DNA of 64,000 nucleotides from Buttiauxella brennerae ATCC 51605 (GCF_001654925.1 NZ_LXER01000007.1:62001-126000), one strand, 5' to 3'. Shown: positions 21,088-32,060, numbered from the stretch's first letter. Notes: generated by a model not told the origin, from the sequence alone. Program-made: numbers and translations.

Positions 21088-21116
21088 TTGACTCTATGAC
21101 GTTACAAAGTTAATAT
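21088..21116 (+). promoter_or_regulatory. Promoter of the yceD-rpmF operon, very close to the start codon
   Basis: TTGACT (21088-21093), a 17-base spacer, then TAATAT (21111-21116): a strong sigma-70 promoter. Transcription would begin near 21123, only about 3 bases before the yceD ATG at 21126. Confidence 0.75.
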
Positions 21117-21125
21117 GCGCGCCCT

Positions 21126-21647
21126 ATGCAAAAAGTAAAATTACCCCTGACTCTCGATCCGGTTCGTACGGCTCAAAAACGCCTTGATTACACGGGTGTT
21201 TACACCCCTATTCAGGTAGAGCGTGTCGCCGAATTCGTAGTCAGTGTAGACACTGATGTGGAATGCGAAATGTCATTTGCCATCGATAACCAACGCCTCG
21301 CAGTTATTACTGGTGATGCGAAGGTTTCGGTTACATTGGCATGTCAGCGTTGCGGAAAGCCGTTTGCCCATCAGGTTTACACGCAGTATTGTTTTAGCCC
21401 GATCGTCAAAGACGAGCAGGCTGAAGCACTCCCGGAAGGATATGAACCAGTTCAGGTCAACGAATTTGGTGAAATCGATCTTTTGGCGTTGGTTGAAGAT
21501 GAAATTATCCTCTCCTTGCCAGTTGTTCCGGTGCATGATTCTGAACACTGTGAAGTGTCCGAGGCGGACATGGTATTTGGCAAACTGCCTTCCGAGGCGG
21601 AGAAACCAAACCCATTTGCCGTATTAGCCAGTTTAAAGCATAAGTAA
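21126..21647 (+). CDS. yceD: Large-subunit rRNA accumulation protein YceD (DUF177)
   Basis: A conserved partner of rpmF. In E. coli YceD is needed for normal 23S rRNA accumulation. It has 173 residues, the E. coli length. A CQRCGKPF pair of cysteines (about 76-83) and the C-terminal [29 protein letters not shown] motif are typical. No Shine-Dalgarno is visible before ATG 21126, and the promoter is so close that the mRNA should be nearly leaderless. The rpmF start follows 16 bases after the stop. Confidence 0.95.
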   Translation: MQKVKLPLTLDPVRTAQKRLDYTGVYTPIQVERVAEFVVSVDTDVECEMSFAIDNQRLAVITGDAKVSVTLACQRCGKPFAHQVYTQYCFSPIVKDEQAEALPEGYEPVQVNEFGEIDLLALVEDEIILSLPVVPVHDSEHCEVSEADMVFGKLPSEAEKPNPFAVLASLKHK

Positions 21648-21663
21648 TTGAGGAGTAAGGTCC

Positions 21664-21834
21664 ATGGCCGTACAACAGAATAAACCAACCCGTTCCAAAC
21701 GTGGCATGCGTCGTTCCCATGACGCGCTGACTACAGCTGCAGTATCCGTAGACAAAGTTTCTGGCGAAACTCATCTGCGTCACCACATCACCGCCGACGG
21801 TTTCTACCGCGGTCGCAAGGTTATCGCTAAGTAA
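21664..21834 (+). CDS. rpmF: 50S ribosomal protein L32
   Basis: A small basic protein of the large ribosomal subunit. It has 56 residues, starting [20 protein letters not shown] and ending [12 protein letters not shown]. It is one residue shorter than E. coli L32 in the middle ([11 protein letters not shown]). It has a strong gaggagtaaggtcc ribosome site and is co-transcribed with yceD. The following plsX starts only 12 bases after the stop, keeping the ribosome/phospholipid gene linkage known in enterics. Confidence 0.97.
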   Translation: MAVQQNKPTRSKRGMRRSHDALTTAAVSVDKVSGETHLRHHITADGFYRGRKVIAK

Positions 21835-21845
21835 TTGGCGATACC

Positions 21846-22925
21846 TTGAGACGTCTAACCCTTGCGTTAGATGCCATGGGTGGGGACTTCGGTCCTTCCG
21901 TGACAGTGCCTGCAGCATTGCAGGCACTGGACTCTAACTCTCAACTAAACCTTCTATTAGTCGGCGATCCCGACGCCATCACGCCATTACTTGCCAAAGC
22001 TGATTTTGAAAAACGCTCACGCGCGCAGATAGTTCCTGCTGAGTCGGTTATTGCCAGTGATGCAAGGCCTTCGCAAGCGATCCGCAATAGTCGCGGATCC
22101 TCAATGCGAGTGGCACTTGAGTTAGTCAAAGAAGGGCGCGCAGAAGCTTGCGTCAGTGCAGGAAACACCGGAGCCCTGATGGGCCTGGCAAAATTATTGC
22201 TCAAGCCAATTGAAGGGATTGAGCGCCCGGCGTTGATGACGGTGTTACCGCATCAGCAAAAAGGCAAAACAGTCGTGCTAGATCTCGGCGCGAATGTGGA
22301 TTGTGACAGTAATATGCTGGTGCAATTTGCGATTATGGGGTCGGTGATGGCGGAGGAACTCCTCGGCATTAACTCTCCACGTGTCGCGCTGCTGAACATT
22401 GGCGAAGAAGAGACAAAAGGTCTTGATAGTATTCGCGATGCCTCAGCGTTATTAAAAACAATGCCTTCTATCAACTATATTGGTTATCTTGAAGCGAATG
22501 AGTTGTTGACGGGAAAAACCGATGTGCTGGTGTGCGATGGTTTTGTCGGAAACGTCACCCTCAAGACAATGGAAGGGGTTGTGAGAATGTTCCTTTCGCT
22601 TTTGAAATCGCAAGGCGAAGGGAAAAAAAGGTCGTGGTGGCTAATTATATTGAAACATTGGTTACAAAAAAGCCTGACCAGGCGATTCAGTCACCTCAAC
22701 CCCGACCAGTATAATGGCGCCTGTCTGTTAGGATTGCGCGGCACAGTGATTAAGAGTCACGGAGCTGCTAATCAGCGAGCGTTTGCTGTGGCGATTGAAC
22801 AGGCAGTGCAGGCGGTGGAGCGGCAAGTCCCAATAAGGATTGCTGCCCGCCTGGAATCTGTCTACCCAGCAGGTTTAGGGATGCAGGAAAGCGGCAAGTT
22901 CAGGAATCCTCAGGAACATAGTTAA
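21846..22925 (+). CDS. plsX: Phosphate acyltransferase PlsX (altered C-terminus)
   Basis: Converts acyl-ACP to acyl-phosphate for phospholipid synthesis. It is a peripheral membrane enzyme. It has 359 residues (E. coli 356), starting at TTG 21846 with [27 protein letters not shown], as in E. coli, which also lacks an ATG here. The core is near-identical to E. coli up to [10 protein letters not shown]. After that the E. coli tail is replaced by [16 protein letters not shown], because an ERIC repeat (22863-22982) enters the reading frame and supplies both the last ~20 codons and the stop. The enzyme should still work, since the change is confined to the extreme C-terminus. Confidence 0.96.
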   Translation: MRRLTLALDAMGGDFGPSVTVPAALQALDSNSQLNLLLVGDPDAITPLLAKADFEKRSRAQIVPAESVIASDARPSQAIRNSRGSSMRVALELVKEGRAEACVSAGNTGALMGLAKLLLKPIEGIERPALMTVLPHQQKGKTVVLDLGANVDCDSNMLVQFAIMGSVMAEELLGINSPRVALLNIGEEETKGLDSIRDASALLKTMPSINYIGYLEANELLTGKTDVLVCDGFVGNVTLKTMEGVVRMFLSLLKSQGEGKKRSWWLIILKHWLQKSLTRRFSHLNPDQYNGACLLGLRGTVIKSHGAANQRAFAVAIEQAVQAVERQVPIRIAARLESVYPAGLGMQESGKFRNPQEHS

Positions 22926-22982
22926 CCATGTGACTGGGGTGAGTGGGCGCAGCTAACGCAACTGCATCTGAAAATGCGGGTA
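22863..22982. repeat. ERIC element overlapping the plsX 3' end
   Basis: A 120-base element bounded by TACCC and GGGTA. It contains ERIC landmarks in order: gatgcaggaaagcggcaag (left arm), ggaatcctcaggaac (the aatccccaggag core), gtgactggggtgag (the other core half) and gcgcagctaacgcaactgcatctgaaa (right arm). The first 63 bases are coding, including the plsX TAA at 22923-22925. Confidence 0.85.
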
Positions 22983-23007
22983 TATTACCAAAGAGTGACT
23001 GACGTAC

Positions 23008-23961
23008 ATGTATACGAAGATTATTGGTACGGGCAGCTATCTGCCTGAACACGTGCGGACCAACGCCGACCTGGAAAAAATGGTGGATACTTCTGACGAG
23101 TGGATTGTCACCCGTACAGGTATTCGTGAACGTCGAATTGCTGGGCCAGATGAAACCGTTGCAACGATGGCTTTTGCAGCGGCTGAGCGTGCGCTTGAAA
23201 TGGCAGAAATCGACAAGTCTGAAATTGGGCTGATTATCGTTGCCACAACGTCTTCAACTCACGCTTTCCCAAGTGCTGCCTGCCAGGTGCAGGCAATGTT
23301 AGGGATTAAAGGCTGCCCTGCATTTGATGTCGCTGCCGCTTGCGCTGGTTTTACCTATGCACTGAGCGTGGCAGACCAATATGTGAAGTCCGGTGCAGTA
23401 AAACATGCGCTGGTTATTGGTTCTGATGTGCTGGCTCGTACTTGCGATCCTACCGATCGTGGCACCATTATTATTTTTGGTGATGGTGCGGGGGCGGTTG
23501 TACTGAGTGCTTCTGAAGAGCCGGGTATCATTTCAACCCACCTGCATGCTGATGGTAGCTATGGTGAACTGCTGACGCTACCGAATGTTGATCGTGTGAA
23601 TCCAGAAAATTCGATTCACCTGTCGATGGCCGGTAATGAAGTCTTTAAAGTCGCGGTGACCGAGCTTGCACACATTGTTGATGAGACACTTGAGGCGAAT
23701 AATCTGGATCGTTCTGATCTCGATTGGCTGGTACCGCATCAGGCTAACTTGCGCATTATCAGCGCCACGGCCAAGAAACTTGGCATGTCATTGGATAATG
23801 TGGTTGTGACCCTTGATCGTCACGGTAACACCTCTGCGGCCTCTGTACCGGCAGCGTTTGACGAAGCTGTGCGTGATGGTCGAATTCAACGTGGCCAACT
23901 GGTATTGCTGGAAGCCTTCGGCGGCGGCTTTACCTGGGGTTCAGCACTGGTTCGTTTTTGA
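23008..23961 (+). CDS. fabH: 3-oxoacyl-ACP synthase III (KAS III)
   Basis: Starts fatty-acid synthesis by condensing acetyl-CoA with malonyl-ACP. It has 317 residues, the E. coli length, with the catalytic triad at identical positions: Cys112 (AAACAGF), His244 (VPHQANLRI) and Asn274 (RHGNTSAAS). ATG 23008 gives [14 protein letters not shown]. The gene lies 82 bases after plsX, a gap partly filled by the right arm of an ERIC element, so readthrough from plsX has to cross the ERIC RNA hairpin. Confidence 0.98.
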   Translation: MYTKIIGTGSYLPEHVRTNADLEKMVDTSDEWIVTRTGIRERRIAGPDETVATMAFAAAERALEMAEIDKSEIGLIIVATTSSTHAFPSAACQVQAMLGIKGCPAFDVAAACAGFTYALSVADQYVKSGAVKHALVIGSDVLARTCDPTDRGTIIIFGDGAGAVVLSASEEPGIISTHLHADGSYGELLTLPNVDRVNPENSIHLSMAGNEVFKVAVTELAHIVDETLEANNLDRSDLDWLVPHQANLRIISATAKKLGMSLDNVVVTLDRHGNTSAASVPAAFDEAVRDGRIQRGQLVLLEAFGGGFTWGSALVRF

Positions 23962-23978
23962 TTATTAGGGATTTAACC

Positions 23979-24908
23979 ATGACTCAATTTGCTTTTGTTT
24001 TTCCAGGGCAAGGTTCGCAAGCGGTAGGCATGCTGGCAGAAATCGCAGCAGCTAATCCTGTTGTTGAAGCAACCTTCCGTGAAGCTTCTGATGCACTGGG
24101 CTATGATTTGTGGGCTCTGACCCAACAAGGCCCGGCTGAAGAACTGAACAAAACCTGGCAGACTCAGCCTGCATTGCTGACAGCTTCTGTTGCACTGTGG
24201 CGTGTATGGCAGCAGCAGGGCGGTAAAACCCCTGCAATGATGGCAGGCCACAGCCTGGGCGAATACTCTGCTCTGGTTTGTGCTGGCGTCATTGATTTTG
24301 CAGATGCAGTGCGTCTGGTTGAATTACGCGGCAAATTGATGCAAGAAGCGGTTCCTGCGGGCACTGGCGCAATGTATGCCATCATCGGTCTTGATGATGC
24401 GTCTATTGCTAAAGCCTGTGAAGAAGCCGCTCAAGGTGAAGTGGTTTCTCCGGTGAACTTTAATTCACCAGGCCAGGTTGTGATTGCAGGGAACAAAGAC
24501 GCTGTAGAGCGTGCGGGTGCTGCTTGTAAAGCCGCCGGCGCAAAACGCGCTCTGCCATTACCGGTTAGCGTGCCGTCTCACTGCGCACTGATGAAACCTG
24601 CGGCTGATAAGCTTGCTGTTGCGCTGGAAAATATCACTTTCAACGCGCCTGTTGTTCCTGTTGTGAACAACGTCGACGTGAAATGTGAAACTACGCCAGA
24701 AGCTATCCGTAGTGCTCTGGTTCGCCAGCTCTACAATCCGGTACAGTGGACCCAATCAGTAGAATTTATGGCAGCACAGGGCGTGACCCAGTTGCTGGAA
24801 GTAGGGCCTGGTAAAGTATTGACTGGCCTGACAAAACGTATTGTTGACACTCTGACTGCATCGGCAATTAACGAGCCGGTAGCGTTGTCAGCTGCGCTCG
24901 AGCAATAA
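23979..24908 (+). CDS. fabD: Malonyl-CoA:ACP transacylase
   Basis: Loads malonate onto acyl carrier protein. It has 309 residues, the E. coli length, with the nucleophile Ser92 in the GHSLGEYSA elbow and the catalytic histidine in SVPSHCALMKP near 201. ATG 23979 (MTQFAFVFPGQGS) is used. The frame is open to 23958, overlapping fabH by 4 bases, but homologues start at the later codon. Spacing to fabH is 17 bases, and fabG follows after 14. Confidence 0.97.
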   Translation: MTQFAFVFPGQGSQAVGMLAEIAAANPVVEATFREASDALGYDLWALTQQGPAEELNKTWQTQPALLTASVALWRVWQQQGGKTPAMMAGHSLGEYSALVCAGVIDFADAVRLVELRGKLMQEAVPAGTGAMYAIIGLDDASIAKACEEAAQGEVVSPVNFNSPGQVVIAGNKDAVERAGAACKAAGAKRALPLPVSVPSHCALMKPAADKLAVALENITFNAPVVPVVNNVDVKCETTPEAIRSALVRQLYNPVQWTQSVEFMAAQGVTQLLEVGPGKVLTGLTKRIVDTLTASAINEPVALSAALEQ

Positions 24909-24922
24909 GACGAGGGAAACCC

Positions 24923-25657
24923 ATGAGTTTTGAAGGAAAAATTGCGCTGGTAACCGGCGCAAGTCGCGGTATTGGCCGTGCAATCGCGGAAACCTTAGTG
25001 GCCCGTGGTGCAAAAGTTATCGGTACTGCGACCAGCGAAAGCGGTGCGCAAGCGATCAGTGATTATCTGGGCGATAACGGTAAAGGCTACATGCTGAATG
25101 TGACCGATCCGGCGTCAATTGAAGCTGTTTTAGGAAATATTCGCGCAGAATTTGGCGAAGTTGACATTCTGGTCAATAATGCCGGTATCACTCGTGATAA
25201 TCTGTTAATGCGCATGAAAGATGACGAATGGAACGATATCATCGAAACCAATCTGTCATCAGTTTTCCGTCTGTCAAAAGCGGTAATGCGCGCTATGATG
25301 AAAAAGCGTCATGGTCGTATTATCACTATTGGTTCTGTGGTTGGTACCATGGGAAATGCTGGTCAGGCAAACTACGCTGCGGCGAAAGCGGGTCTGATCG
25401 GTTTCAGTAAATCTCTGGCGCGCGAAGTTGCGTCACGTGGTATTACTGTAAACGTTGTTGCTCCGGGCTTTATTGAAACGGACATGACGCGTGCGCTGTC
25501 GGAAGACCAGCGTGCGGGTATACTGGCGGAAGTTCCAGCGGGTCGTTTAGGCGACGCAAAAGAAATCGCCAGTGCTGTTGCATTTTTAGCCTCTGACGAG
25601 GCGGGTTACATCTCTGGTGAGACCCTGCACGTCAATGGCGGAATGTATATGGTTTAA
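24923..25657 (+). CDS. fabG: 3-oxoacyl-ACP reductase
   Basis: An NADPH-dependent reductase of the fatty-acid elongation cycle, of the short-chain dehydrogenase family. It has 244 residues, the E. coli length. The cofactor motif [13 protein letters not shown] (10-22), the NNAG motif ([10 protein letters not shown]) and the catalytic Ser-Tyr-Lys in [21 protein letters not shown] are all present. It ends in the HVNGGMYMV dimer/active-site tail. It is preceded by gacgagggaaacc. Confidence 0.98.
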   Translation: MSFEGKIALVTGASRGIGRAIAETLVARGAKVIGTATSESGAQAISDYLGDNGKGYMLNVTDPASIEAVLGNIRAEFGEVDILVNNAGITRDNLLMRMKDDEWNDIIETNLSSVFRLSKAVMRAMMKKRHGRIITIGSVVGTMGNAGQANYAAAKAGLIGFSKSLAREVASRGITVNVVAPGFIETDMTRALSEDQRAGILAEVPAGRLGDAKEIASAVAFLASDEAGYISGETLHVNGGMYMV

Positions 25658-25811
25658 CCACGATACAAAGTATTTGCGTTATTTGGGCGAATGCCCGCAA
25701 AATAGCGTAAAATCGTGGTATGACCTGCCGGGATTTAGTTGCATCTTTTTCAACATTTTATACACTACGAAAACCATCGCGAAAGCGAGTTTTGATAGGA
25801 AATTTAAGAGT

Positions 25812-26048
25812 ATGAGCACTATCGAAGAACGCGTTAAGAAAATTATCGGCGAACAACTGGGCGTTAAGCAGGAAGAAGTTATCAACTCCGCTTCCTTCGT
25901 AGAGGACCTGGGCGCTGATTCTCTTGACACCGTTGAGCTGGTAATGGCTCTGGAAGAAGAGTTTGATACTGAGATTCCGGACGAAGAAGCTGAGAAAATC
26001 ACCACCGTTCAGGCTGCCATTGATTACATCAACGGTCACCAAGCGTAA
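25812..26048 (+). CDS. acpP: Acyl carrier protein
   Basis: Carries acyl chains on a 4'-phosphopantetheine arm. It has 78 residues, acidic, with the attachment motif [18 protein letters not shown]. The modified serine is residue 37 counting Met (Ser36 in the mature protein). The sequence is almost identical to E. coli AcpP. ATG 25812 is used. The open frame upstream to 25617 overlaps fabG and is not real. The 154-base gap after fabG fits the strong separate acpP transcript known in E. coli. Confidence 0.98.
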   Translation: MSTIEERVKKIIGEQLGVKQEEVINSASFVEDLGADSLDTVELVMALEEEFDTEIPDEEAEKITTVQAAIDYINGHQA

Positions 26049-26060
26049 GTGAACATCTCC

Positions 26061-26089
26061 AGGCGGTCATTCGACCGCCTGAGTTTTAT
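26061..26089 (+). terminator. Terminator/attenuator between acpP and fabF
   Basis: An 8-bp perfect stem aggcggtc / gaccgcct with a 4-base loop is followed by gagtttta. The interrupted T run suggests partial termination, lowering fabF relative to acpP. Confidence 0.7.
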
Positions 26090-26105
26090 CTAATTGTCCC
26101 ACTAG

Positions 26106-27377
<1,272 letters not shown>

Positions 27378-27389
27378 TTGGCTGATAAT

Positions 27390-27413
27390 AAAGGGCTCGC
27401 TTGCGAGCCCTTT
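27390..27413 (+). terminator. Rho-independent terminator after fabF
   Basis: The 11-bp palindrome aaagggctcgc / gcgagcccttt has a short central loop and a brief T run. It lies 12 bases after the fabF stop. Confidence 0.8.
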
Positions 27414-27486
27414 ATACATCTTAAATATCCCTCTTTTGCTGCACCATTCTCACTGGCACTCTTAATTCACGGAACATTGAGGAACG

Positions 27487-28290
27487 ATGATGTATTTAAT
27501 CAATGGTGAGTTGACGGCAAATCTTCCGGCAAACGATCGCGCCGTGCAGTTTGGTGATGGCTGTTTCACAACGGCAAGGGTCAAAGACGGCAGCGTGCGC
27601 TTTTTGGCGCAGCATCTTGACCGTTTACAACAAGCCTGTGAAAAACTCCTTATCCCGTTTGTCGAATGGTCACTGCTTGAAAGTGAAATGCAGCAGCTTG
27701 CATCGTCTGAACAACATGCGGTGCTGAAAGTGATGATTACGCGTGGTAGTGGCGGGCGTGGATACAGCGCCGCCAATTGCCTCCATCCGACACGTCTACT
27801 CTGCGTCTCTACTTATCCTTCGTTTTACCCGCAATGGCGCGAGCAGGGCATTAGCCTTGCCTTAAGCCCTGTCAGATTGGGCATTAACCCCCATCTTGCC
27901 GGAATAAAACACCTGAACCGGCTCGAGCAAGTGCTGATTCGTACGCATCTTGAACAGACGCAAGCCCAGGAAGCTCTGGTTCTTGACAGTGATGGGTGGC
28001 TTACGGAATGCTGTGCCGCTAATTTATTCTGGCGTAAAGGATCTCAGGTCTTTACCCCTTATATGGATAAATCTGGTGTAAACGGCACGATGCGCCAGCA
28101 TATTATTGCCTGCCTTGCAGACTCTTCCTGGCAAGTTACACAAGTCCGGGAGCGTCCTGAAAGTCTGGCTCAAGCCGACGAGTTACTTATTTGCAATGCA
28201 TTGATGCCGGTTGTCCCTGTGAATCAGGCTGAATTATGGCGATTTGAATCTCGCGAGCTTTATCAATTTTTAGCACCACTTTGTGAGTAA
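27487..28290 (+). CDS. pabC: Aminodeoxychorismate lyase
   Basis: A PLP enzyme that cleaves 4-amino-4-deoxychorismate to p-aminobenzoate and pyruvate for folate synthesis. It has 267 residues (E. coli 269), fold-type IV aminotransferase class. Family landmarks are [15 protein letters not shown] (18-32), the PLP lysine in [10 protein letters not shown] (about Lys141) and [19 protein letters not shown]. Two adjacent ATG codons (27487, 27490) could start it. It is first of a tight operon, pabC-mltG-tmk-holB-ycfH. Confidence 0.95.
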   Translation: MMYLINGELTANLPANDRAVQFGDGCFTTARVKDGSVRFLAQHLDRLQQACEKLLIPFVEWSLLESEMQQLASSEQHAVLKVMITRGSGGRGYSAANCLHPTRLLCVSTYPSFYPQWREQGISLALSPVRLGINPHLAGIKHLNRLEQVLIRTHLEQTQAQEALVLDSDGWLTECCAANLFWRKGSQVFTPYMDKSGVNGTMRQHIIACLADSSWQVTQVRERPESLAQADELLICNALMPVVPVNQAELWRFESRELYQFLAPLCE

Positions 28291-28300
28291 CCGATTAACG

Positions 28301-29323
28301 ATGAAAAAGATGCTACGTTTCTTTCTGCTGCTGTTAGTGGTATTCGGCGTGGCGGTAGGCGTTGGCTTATACAAAGTCCGCCAGCTAGCCAACAGCCATC
28401 TGACCCTTGCTCAAGAAACCATTTTTACCCTTAAACCGGGCACGGGTCGTCTGGCGCTGGGGAAGCAGCTGTATGATGAAAAGTTGCTTAACCGCCCACG
28501 CGTTTTCCAGTGGCTGCTGAAAGTCGAGCCTGATCTGGCTAAGTTCAAAGCGGGCACCTATCGGTTTACGCCGCAAATGACAGTGCGCGAAATGCTCAAA
28601 CTGTTAGCGAGTGGCAAAGAAGCGCAGTTCCCGATTCGCTTTGTTGAGGGGACGCGCCTGAGCGACTGGTTGAAGCAATTGCGCGAAGCGCCATACATTC
28701 AGCACACGCTTAAAGATGATAGCTACGCCACGGTTGCCGAAGCCTTAAAATTTGAACACCCGGAATGGGTCGAGGGCTGGTTCTTCCCTGACACCTGGCT
28801 GTACACCGCAAATACGACAGATATCGCACTGCTAAAACGTGCTCATGAGCGGATGGTCAAAGCGGTTCAGGTTGCGTGGGATGGCAAAAAAGAAGGGCTG
28901 CCGTATAAAACTCAAAATGATTTGGTGACGATGGCCTCGATCATTGAGAAAGAAACGGCTGTTGCAGCAGAGCGCGACCAGGTTGCTTCGGTGTTCATCA
29001 ACCGTCTGCGTATCGGCATGCGTTTACAAACTGACCCAACGGTAATTTACGGTATGGGTGAAAGCTATAATGGTAAACTGTCACGTAAAGACCTCGAAAC
29101 GCCTACGCCGTATAATACTTACGTGATTAGCGGCATGCCGCCTGGACCGATTGCGATCCCAGGCAACGCCTCGCTACAGGCTGCGGCTCACCCGGCGAAA
29201 ACACCGTATCTCTATTTTGTCGCGGATGGAAAGGGCGGCCACACATTCAATACCAACCTTGCAGGCCATAACCAGGCTGTGCAGGTGTATATCAAAGCGC
29301 TGAAGGATAAGAATGGTCAGTAA
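28301..29323 (+). CDS. mltG: Endolytic murein transglycosylase MltG
   Basis: An inner-membrane enzyme that cuts nascent glycan strands and sets their length. It has 340 residues, the E. coli length. An N-terminal membrane anchor (residues 5-23) is followed by a LysM-like region and the YceG catalytic domain with Glu218 in [10 protein letters not shown], the E. coli catalytic position. The [17 protein letters not shown] stretch is typical. ATG 28301 is taken over an in-frame upstream start at 28283 that would overlap pabC. Its 3' end overlaps tmk by 11 bases. Confidence 0.96.
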   Translation: MKKMLRFFLLLLVVFGVAVGVGLYKVRQLANSHLTLAQETIFTLKPGTGRLALGKQLYDEKLLNRPRVFQWLLKVEPDLAKFKAGTYRFTPQMTVREMLKLLASGKEAQFPIRFVEGTRLSDWLKQLREAPYIQHTLKDDSYATVAEALKFEHPEWVEGWFFPDTWLYTANTTDIALLKRAHERMVKAVQVAWDGKKEGLPYKTQNDLVTMASIIEKETAVAAERDQVASVFINRLRIGMRLQTDPTVIYGMGESYNGKLSRKDLETPTPYNTYVISGMPPGPIAIPGNASLQAAAHPAKTPYLYFVADGKGGHTFNTNLAGHNQAVQVYIKALKDKNGQ

Positions 29324-29951
29324 ATTTATCGTCATTGAAGGGCTCGAAGGAGCAGGGAAAACTAACGCGCATAACGTGGTCGTTGCGACTTTAAAAGAGC
29401 TGGGCGTAACCGATCTGGTGTTCACACGTGAACCCGGCGGCACACCTCTTGCGGAAAGATTGCGCGAGCTGACATTGAACAACAAAGGTATCGGTGACGA
29501 AATCGTTACTGATAAAGCCGAAGTGCTGATGTTCTACGCAGCACGTGTGCAGCTGGTTGAAACGGTTATCAAACCGGCGCTGTCGCGTGGCGCATGGGTC
29601 ATCGGTGACCGTCATGATTTGTCGACTCAGGCTTATCAGGGCGGTGGTCGTTGTATCGATCAAGAATTACTCATGGCGCTGCGTAATACGGTGCTCGGTG
29701 ATTTTTACCCGGACCTGACCATTTATCTTGATGTCACGCCAGAAGTGGGCCTGACACGTGCGCGTGCGCGTGGTGAACTCGATCGCATCGAGCAGGAGTC
29801 TATCGACTTCTTTAACCGTACTCGTGCCCGCTACCTTGAACTTGCCGCAGCCGACAGCCGTATCCGTACGATTGATGCAACACAATCGCTGGATGAGGTT
29901 TCACAAGACGTGCGCAGTGCCGTACTTGAGTGGGCTAAGGGGCTGGCGTAA
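29313..29951 (+). CDS. tmk: Thymidylate kinase
   Basis: Phosphorylates dTMP to dTDP, essential for DNA synthesis. It has 212 residues (E. coli 213). The P-loop GLEGAGKT (10-17), the DR motif in [18 protein letters not shown] and the LID arginines ([10 protein letters not shown]) are present. The residue after the P-loop Thr17 is Asn18, where E. coli has Thr. ATG 29313 overlaps mltG, and the stop overlaps the holB ATG by one base. Confidence 0.97.
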   Translation: MVSKFIVIEGLEGAGKTNAHNVVVATLKELGVTDLVFTREPGGTPLAERLRELTLNNKGIGDEIVTDKAEVLMFYAARVQLVETVIKPALSRGAWVIGDRHDLSTQAYQGGGRCIDQELLMALRNTVLGDFYPDLTIYLDVTPEVGLTRARARGELDRIEQESIDFFNRTRARYLELAAADSRIRTIDATQSLDEVSQDVRSAVLEWAKGLA

Positions 29952-30958
29952 TGAAATGGTATCCATGGTTACGCGCGCCTTTTGAGCAAATCCTCAGCCA
30001 GTATCAGGCCGGGCGTGGGCACCATGCATTACTGCTTCATTCATTAGCCGGTATGGGTGATGACGCGTTAATTTACGCGCTCACCCGCTGGTTGATGTGC
30101 CAGAAACCGCAAGGGAGTAAAAGCTGCGGCCAGTGTCGCAGTTGCCAGTTGATGCAGGCCGGTACACACCCGGACAGCTATGTGGTTGCGCCTGAGAAGG
30201 GCAAATCAAGCCTTGGCATTGATGCCATCCGCGAAATTACTGAGAAGCTCTACAGCCATGCTCAGCAGGGTGGGGCAAAAGTCGTCTGGCTTGAAGATGC
30301 CGGGCTGCTTACTGAAGCGGCTGCCAATGCGCTGTTAAAAACGCTTGAAGAGCCGCCAGCGAACACCTGGTTTTTCCTGGGTAGCCGCGAACCGGCTCGT
30401 TTACCCGCCACGCTCAGAAGCCGCTGCTTGTACTGGTATTTGACTCCACCGGACGAAAATTTTGCCCTTGCCTGGCTGGCACGGGAAATCACCCTTGATA
30501 ACACACAGCTGCGTGCCGCCTTGCGTTTGAGTTCAGGCGCACCTGCGGGCGCTCTGGCTCTTTTGCAGCCAGAACAGTGGAAACACCGCCAGCTGTTATG
30601 CGACAAACTCAATGAAGCCTGTGCCACAAAAAACATGCTGGCATTGCTGCCTGCGATGAACAGTGATGATGCAGCCGTTCGTATCCACTGGTTATGCTCT
30701 GTGCTGGTTGATGCACTAAAATGTCAGCAAGGTGCGGGCGCGTGGCTAACTAACGATGACCAGCAAACTCTGGTTATGAGCCTTGCCCACAGCGCGACCC
30801 CTGCGATGTTACAAGCCATACTGCATGACTGGTTTAGCTGTCGTGAATTATTGCTCAGCGTGGTGGGTGTAAACCGCGAATTATTACTGACTGAAAAATT
30901 ACTCACCTGGGAGCGTTTAATGCAACCTGGTGCACTCCTTCCTGGATTCCATCTTTAA
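29951..30958 (+). CDS. holB: DNA polymerase III delta' subunit
   Basis: The stator subunit of the clamp loader. It has 335 residues (E. coli 334). As in E. coli delta', the P-loop is degenerate (HSLAGMGDDAL, about 30-40), so ATP is not bound there. The zinc-binding cysteines are Cys50, Cys59, Cys62 and Cys65 (CGQCRSC). The SRC-like motif of clamp loaders appears in TLRSRCLYWYL. It overlaps the tmk stop by one base. Confidence 0.96.
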   Translation: MKWYPWLRAPFEQILSQYQAGRGHHALLLHSLAGMGDDALIYALTRWLMCQKPQGSKSCGQCRSCQLMQAGTHPDSYVVAPEKGKSSLGIDAIREITEKLYSHAQQGGAKVVWLEDAGLLTEAAANALLKTLEEPPANTWFFLGSREPARLPATLRSRCLYWYLTPPDENFALAWLAREITLDNTQLRAALRLSSGAPAGALALLQPEQWKHRQLLCDKLNEACATKNMLALLPAMNSDDAAVRIHWLCSVLVDALKCQQGAGAWLTNDDQQTLVMSLAHSATPAMLQAILHDWFSCRELLLSVVGVNRELLLTEKLLTWERLMQPGALLPGFHL

Positions 30959-30968
30959 GAGTATCTGT

Positions 30969-31763
30969 ATGTTCCTGGTTGACTCACATTGCCATCTTGA
31001 TGGCCTCGATTACCAATCTCTTCATAAAAGTGTTGATGACGTTCTGGAAAAAGCTGCCGCGCGCGATGTGAAGTTCTGCCTTGCGGTTGCGACGACGCTT
31101 GAAGGTTATCGCGATATGCGTCAGTTGGTGGGTGAGCGCCATAACGTTGCTTACTCCTGTGGCGTACACCCGCTAAATCAAGCCGAAGACTATGATGTCG
31201 AGGAACTTCGCCGTCTGGCTGCTGATCCTGGCGTTGTGGCAATGGGTGAAACGGGTCTGGATTATTTCTATACCCCAGAAACCAAACCACGCCAGCAGGA
31301 ATCATTCCGCCATCACATCCAGATTGGTCGCGAGCTGAACAAGCCGGTGATTGTTCATACCCGTGATGCTCGTGCCGATACCCTGGCCATTCTGCGCGAA
31401 GAGAAAGTGACAGACTGCGGTGGGGTACTACACTGTTTTACGGAAGACAGAGAAACTGCTGAAAAATTGCTCGATATGGGCTTTTACATCTCTTTCTCCG
31501 GCATTGTGACCTTCCGTAATGCTGAACAACTCAGGGATGCGGCGCGTTATGTGCCACTGGATCGCATACTGGTGGAGACTGATTCACCGTATCTTGCGCC
31601 AGTGCCGCACCGTGGTAAGGAAAACCAACCGGCAATGACGCGCGATGTGGCGGAATATATGGCGGTACTGAAAGGTGTTTCACTTGAGGAATTGGCCGTT
31701 GCGACGACGAAAAACTTCGCCACGTTGTTCCATATTCCTGAATCCCGCTTGCAATCTGCCTGA
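30969..31763 (+). CDS. ycfH: TatD-family metal-dependent hydrolase YcfH
   Basis: A TIM-barrel metallohydrolase related to the nuclease TatD. Its cellular substrate is unproven. It has 264 residues (E. coli 265), with the N-terminal metal motif DSHCHLD (5-11), GETGLDYFYT and VETDSPYLAPVPHRG near the C-terminus. ATG 30969 (MFLVDSHCH) is used. The frame is open to 30930 inside holB, but homologues start here. It is last gene of the pabC operon, followed by a terminator at 31825. Confidence 0.94.
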   Translation: MFLVDSHCHLDGLDYQSLHKSVDDVLEKAAARDVKFCLAVATTLEGYRDMRQLVGERHNVAYSCGVHPLNQAEDYDVEELRRLAADPGVVAMGETGLDYFYTPETKPRQQESFRHHIQIGRELNKPVIVHTRDARADTLAILREEKVTDCGGVLHCFTEDRETAEKLLDMGFYISFSGIVTFRNAEQLRDAARYVPLDRILVETDSPYLAPVPHRGKENQPAMTRDVAEYMAVLKGVSLEELAVATTKNFATLFHIPESRLQSA

Positions 31764-31824
31764 TAATTCTAAGTTATTTTAAAGCTCGTAATTAATTATC
31801 GAAGCGAGTAAAGTTCAACGCCTC

Positions 31825-31849
31825 AAAAAGGGCGGTGCACGCCGTTTTT
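31825..31849 (+). terminator. Rho-independent terminator of the pabC-ycfH operon
   Basis: aaaaagggcg / cgccgttttt around a gtgca loop, with one G-G mismatch and five T residues. It lies 61 bases after the ycfH stop and ahead of the ptsG control region. Confidence 0.75.
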
Positions 31850-31906
31850 GTAACGTTTAGAAACGCATTTTGTAAACTTATGAAAGTTTTTCATATGGGT
31901 TTTTGA

Positions 31907-31965
31907 GAAACGTGATAGCCGTCAAACAAACTTTCGCGGATTTATTTTACTCTGCGTAATAAATC
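31907..31965 (+). promoter_or_regulatory. ptsG promoter region: CRP site and Mlc operator
   Basis: The CRP-like site CGTGATAGCCGTCA is centred at about 31918. The Mlc-type operator TTTATTTTACTCTGCGTAAT continues into AAA at 31941-31963. Both closely resemble the E. coli ptsG P1 region. A start site near 31959 would place CRP at -41 and let Mlc cover the start. This implies glucose induction through Mlc and cAMP-CRP activation. Confidence 0.8.
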
Positions 31966-32042
31966 AAAAGGCACTTAGATGCCTGTATATGGACCGGATC
32001 TCCCCCCAGTCCGATGCGCATAACGCGTAAAAAAAGCACAAA

Positions 32043-32060
32043 TACTCAGGAGCACTCTCT
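32043..32060 (+). promoter_or_regulatory. SgrS small-RNA target over the ptsG ribosome site
   Basis: The sequence tactcaggagcactctct, just upstream of the ptsG ATG, retains the E. coli SgrS pairing segment. It overlaps the AGGAG ribosome site, so SgrS would block translation under glucose-phosphate stress. Confidence 0.7.

Noticed and set aside
21505-21927. 140-codon minus-strand frame over yceD/rpmF/plsX
   Set aside because: Antisense to three essential or conserved coding regions, with no domain signature.
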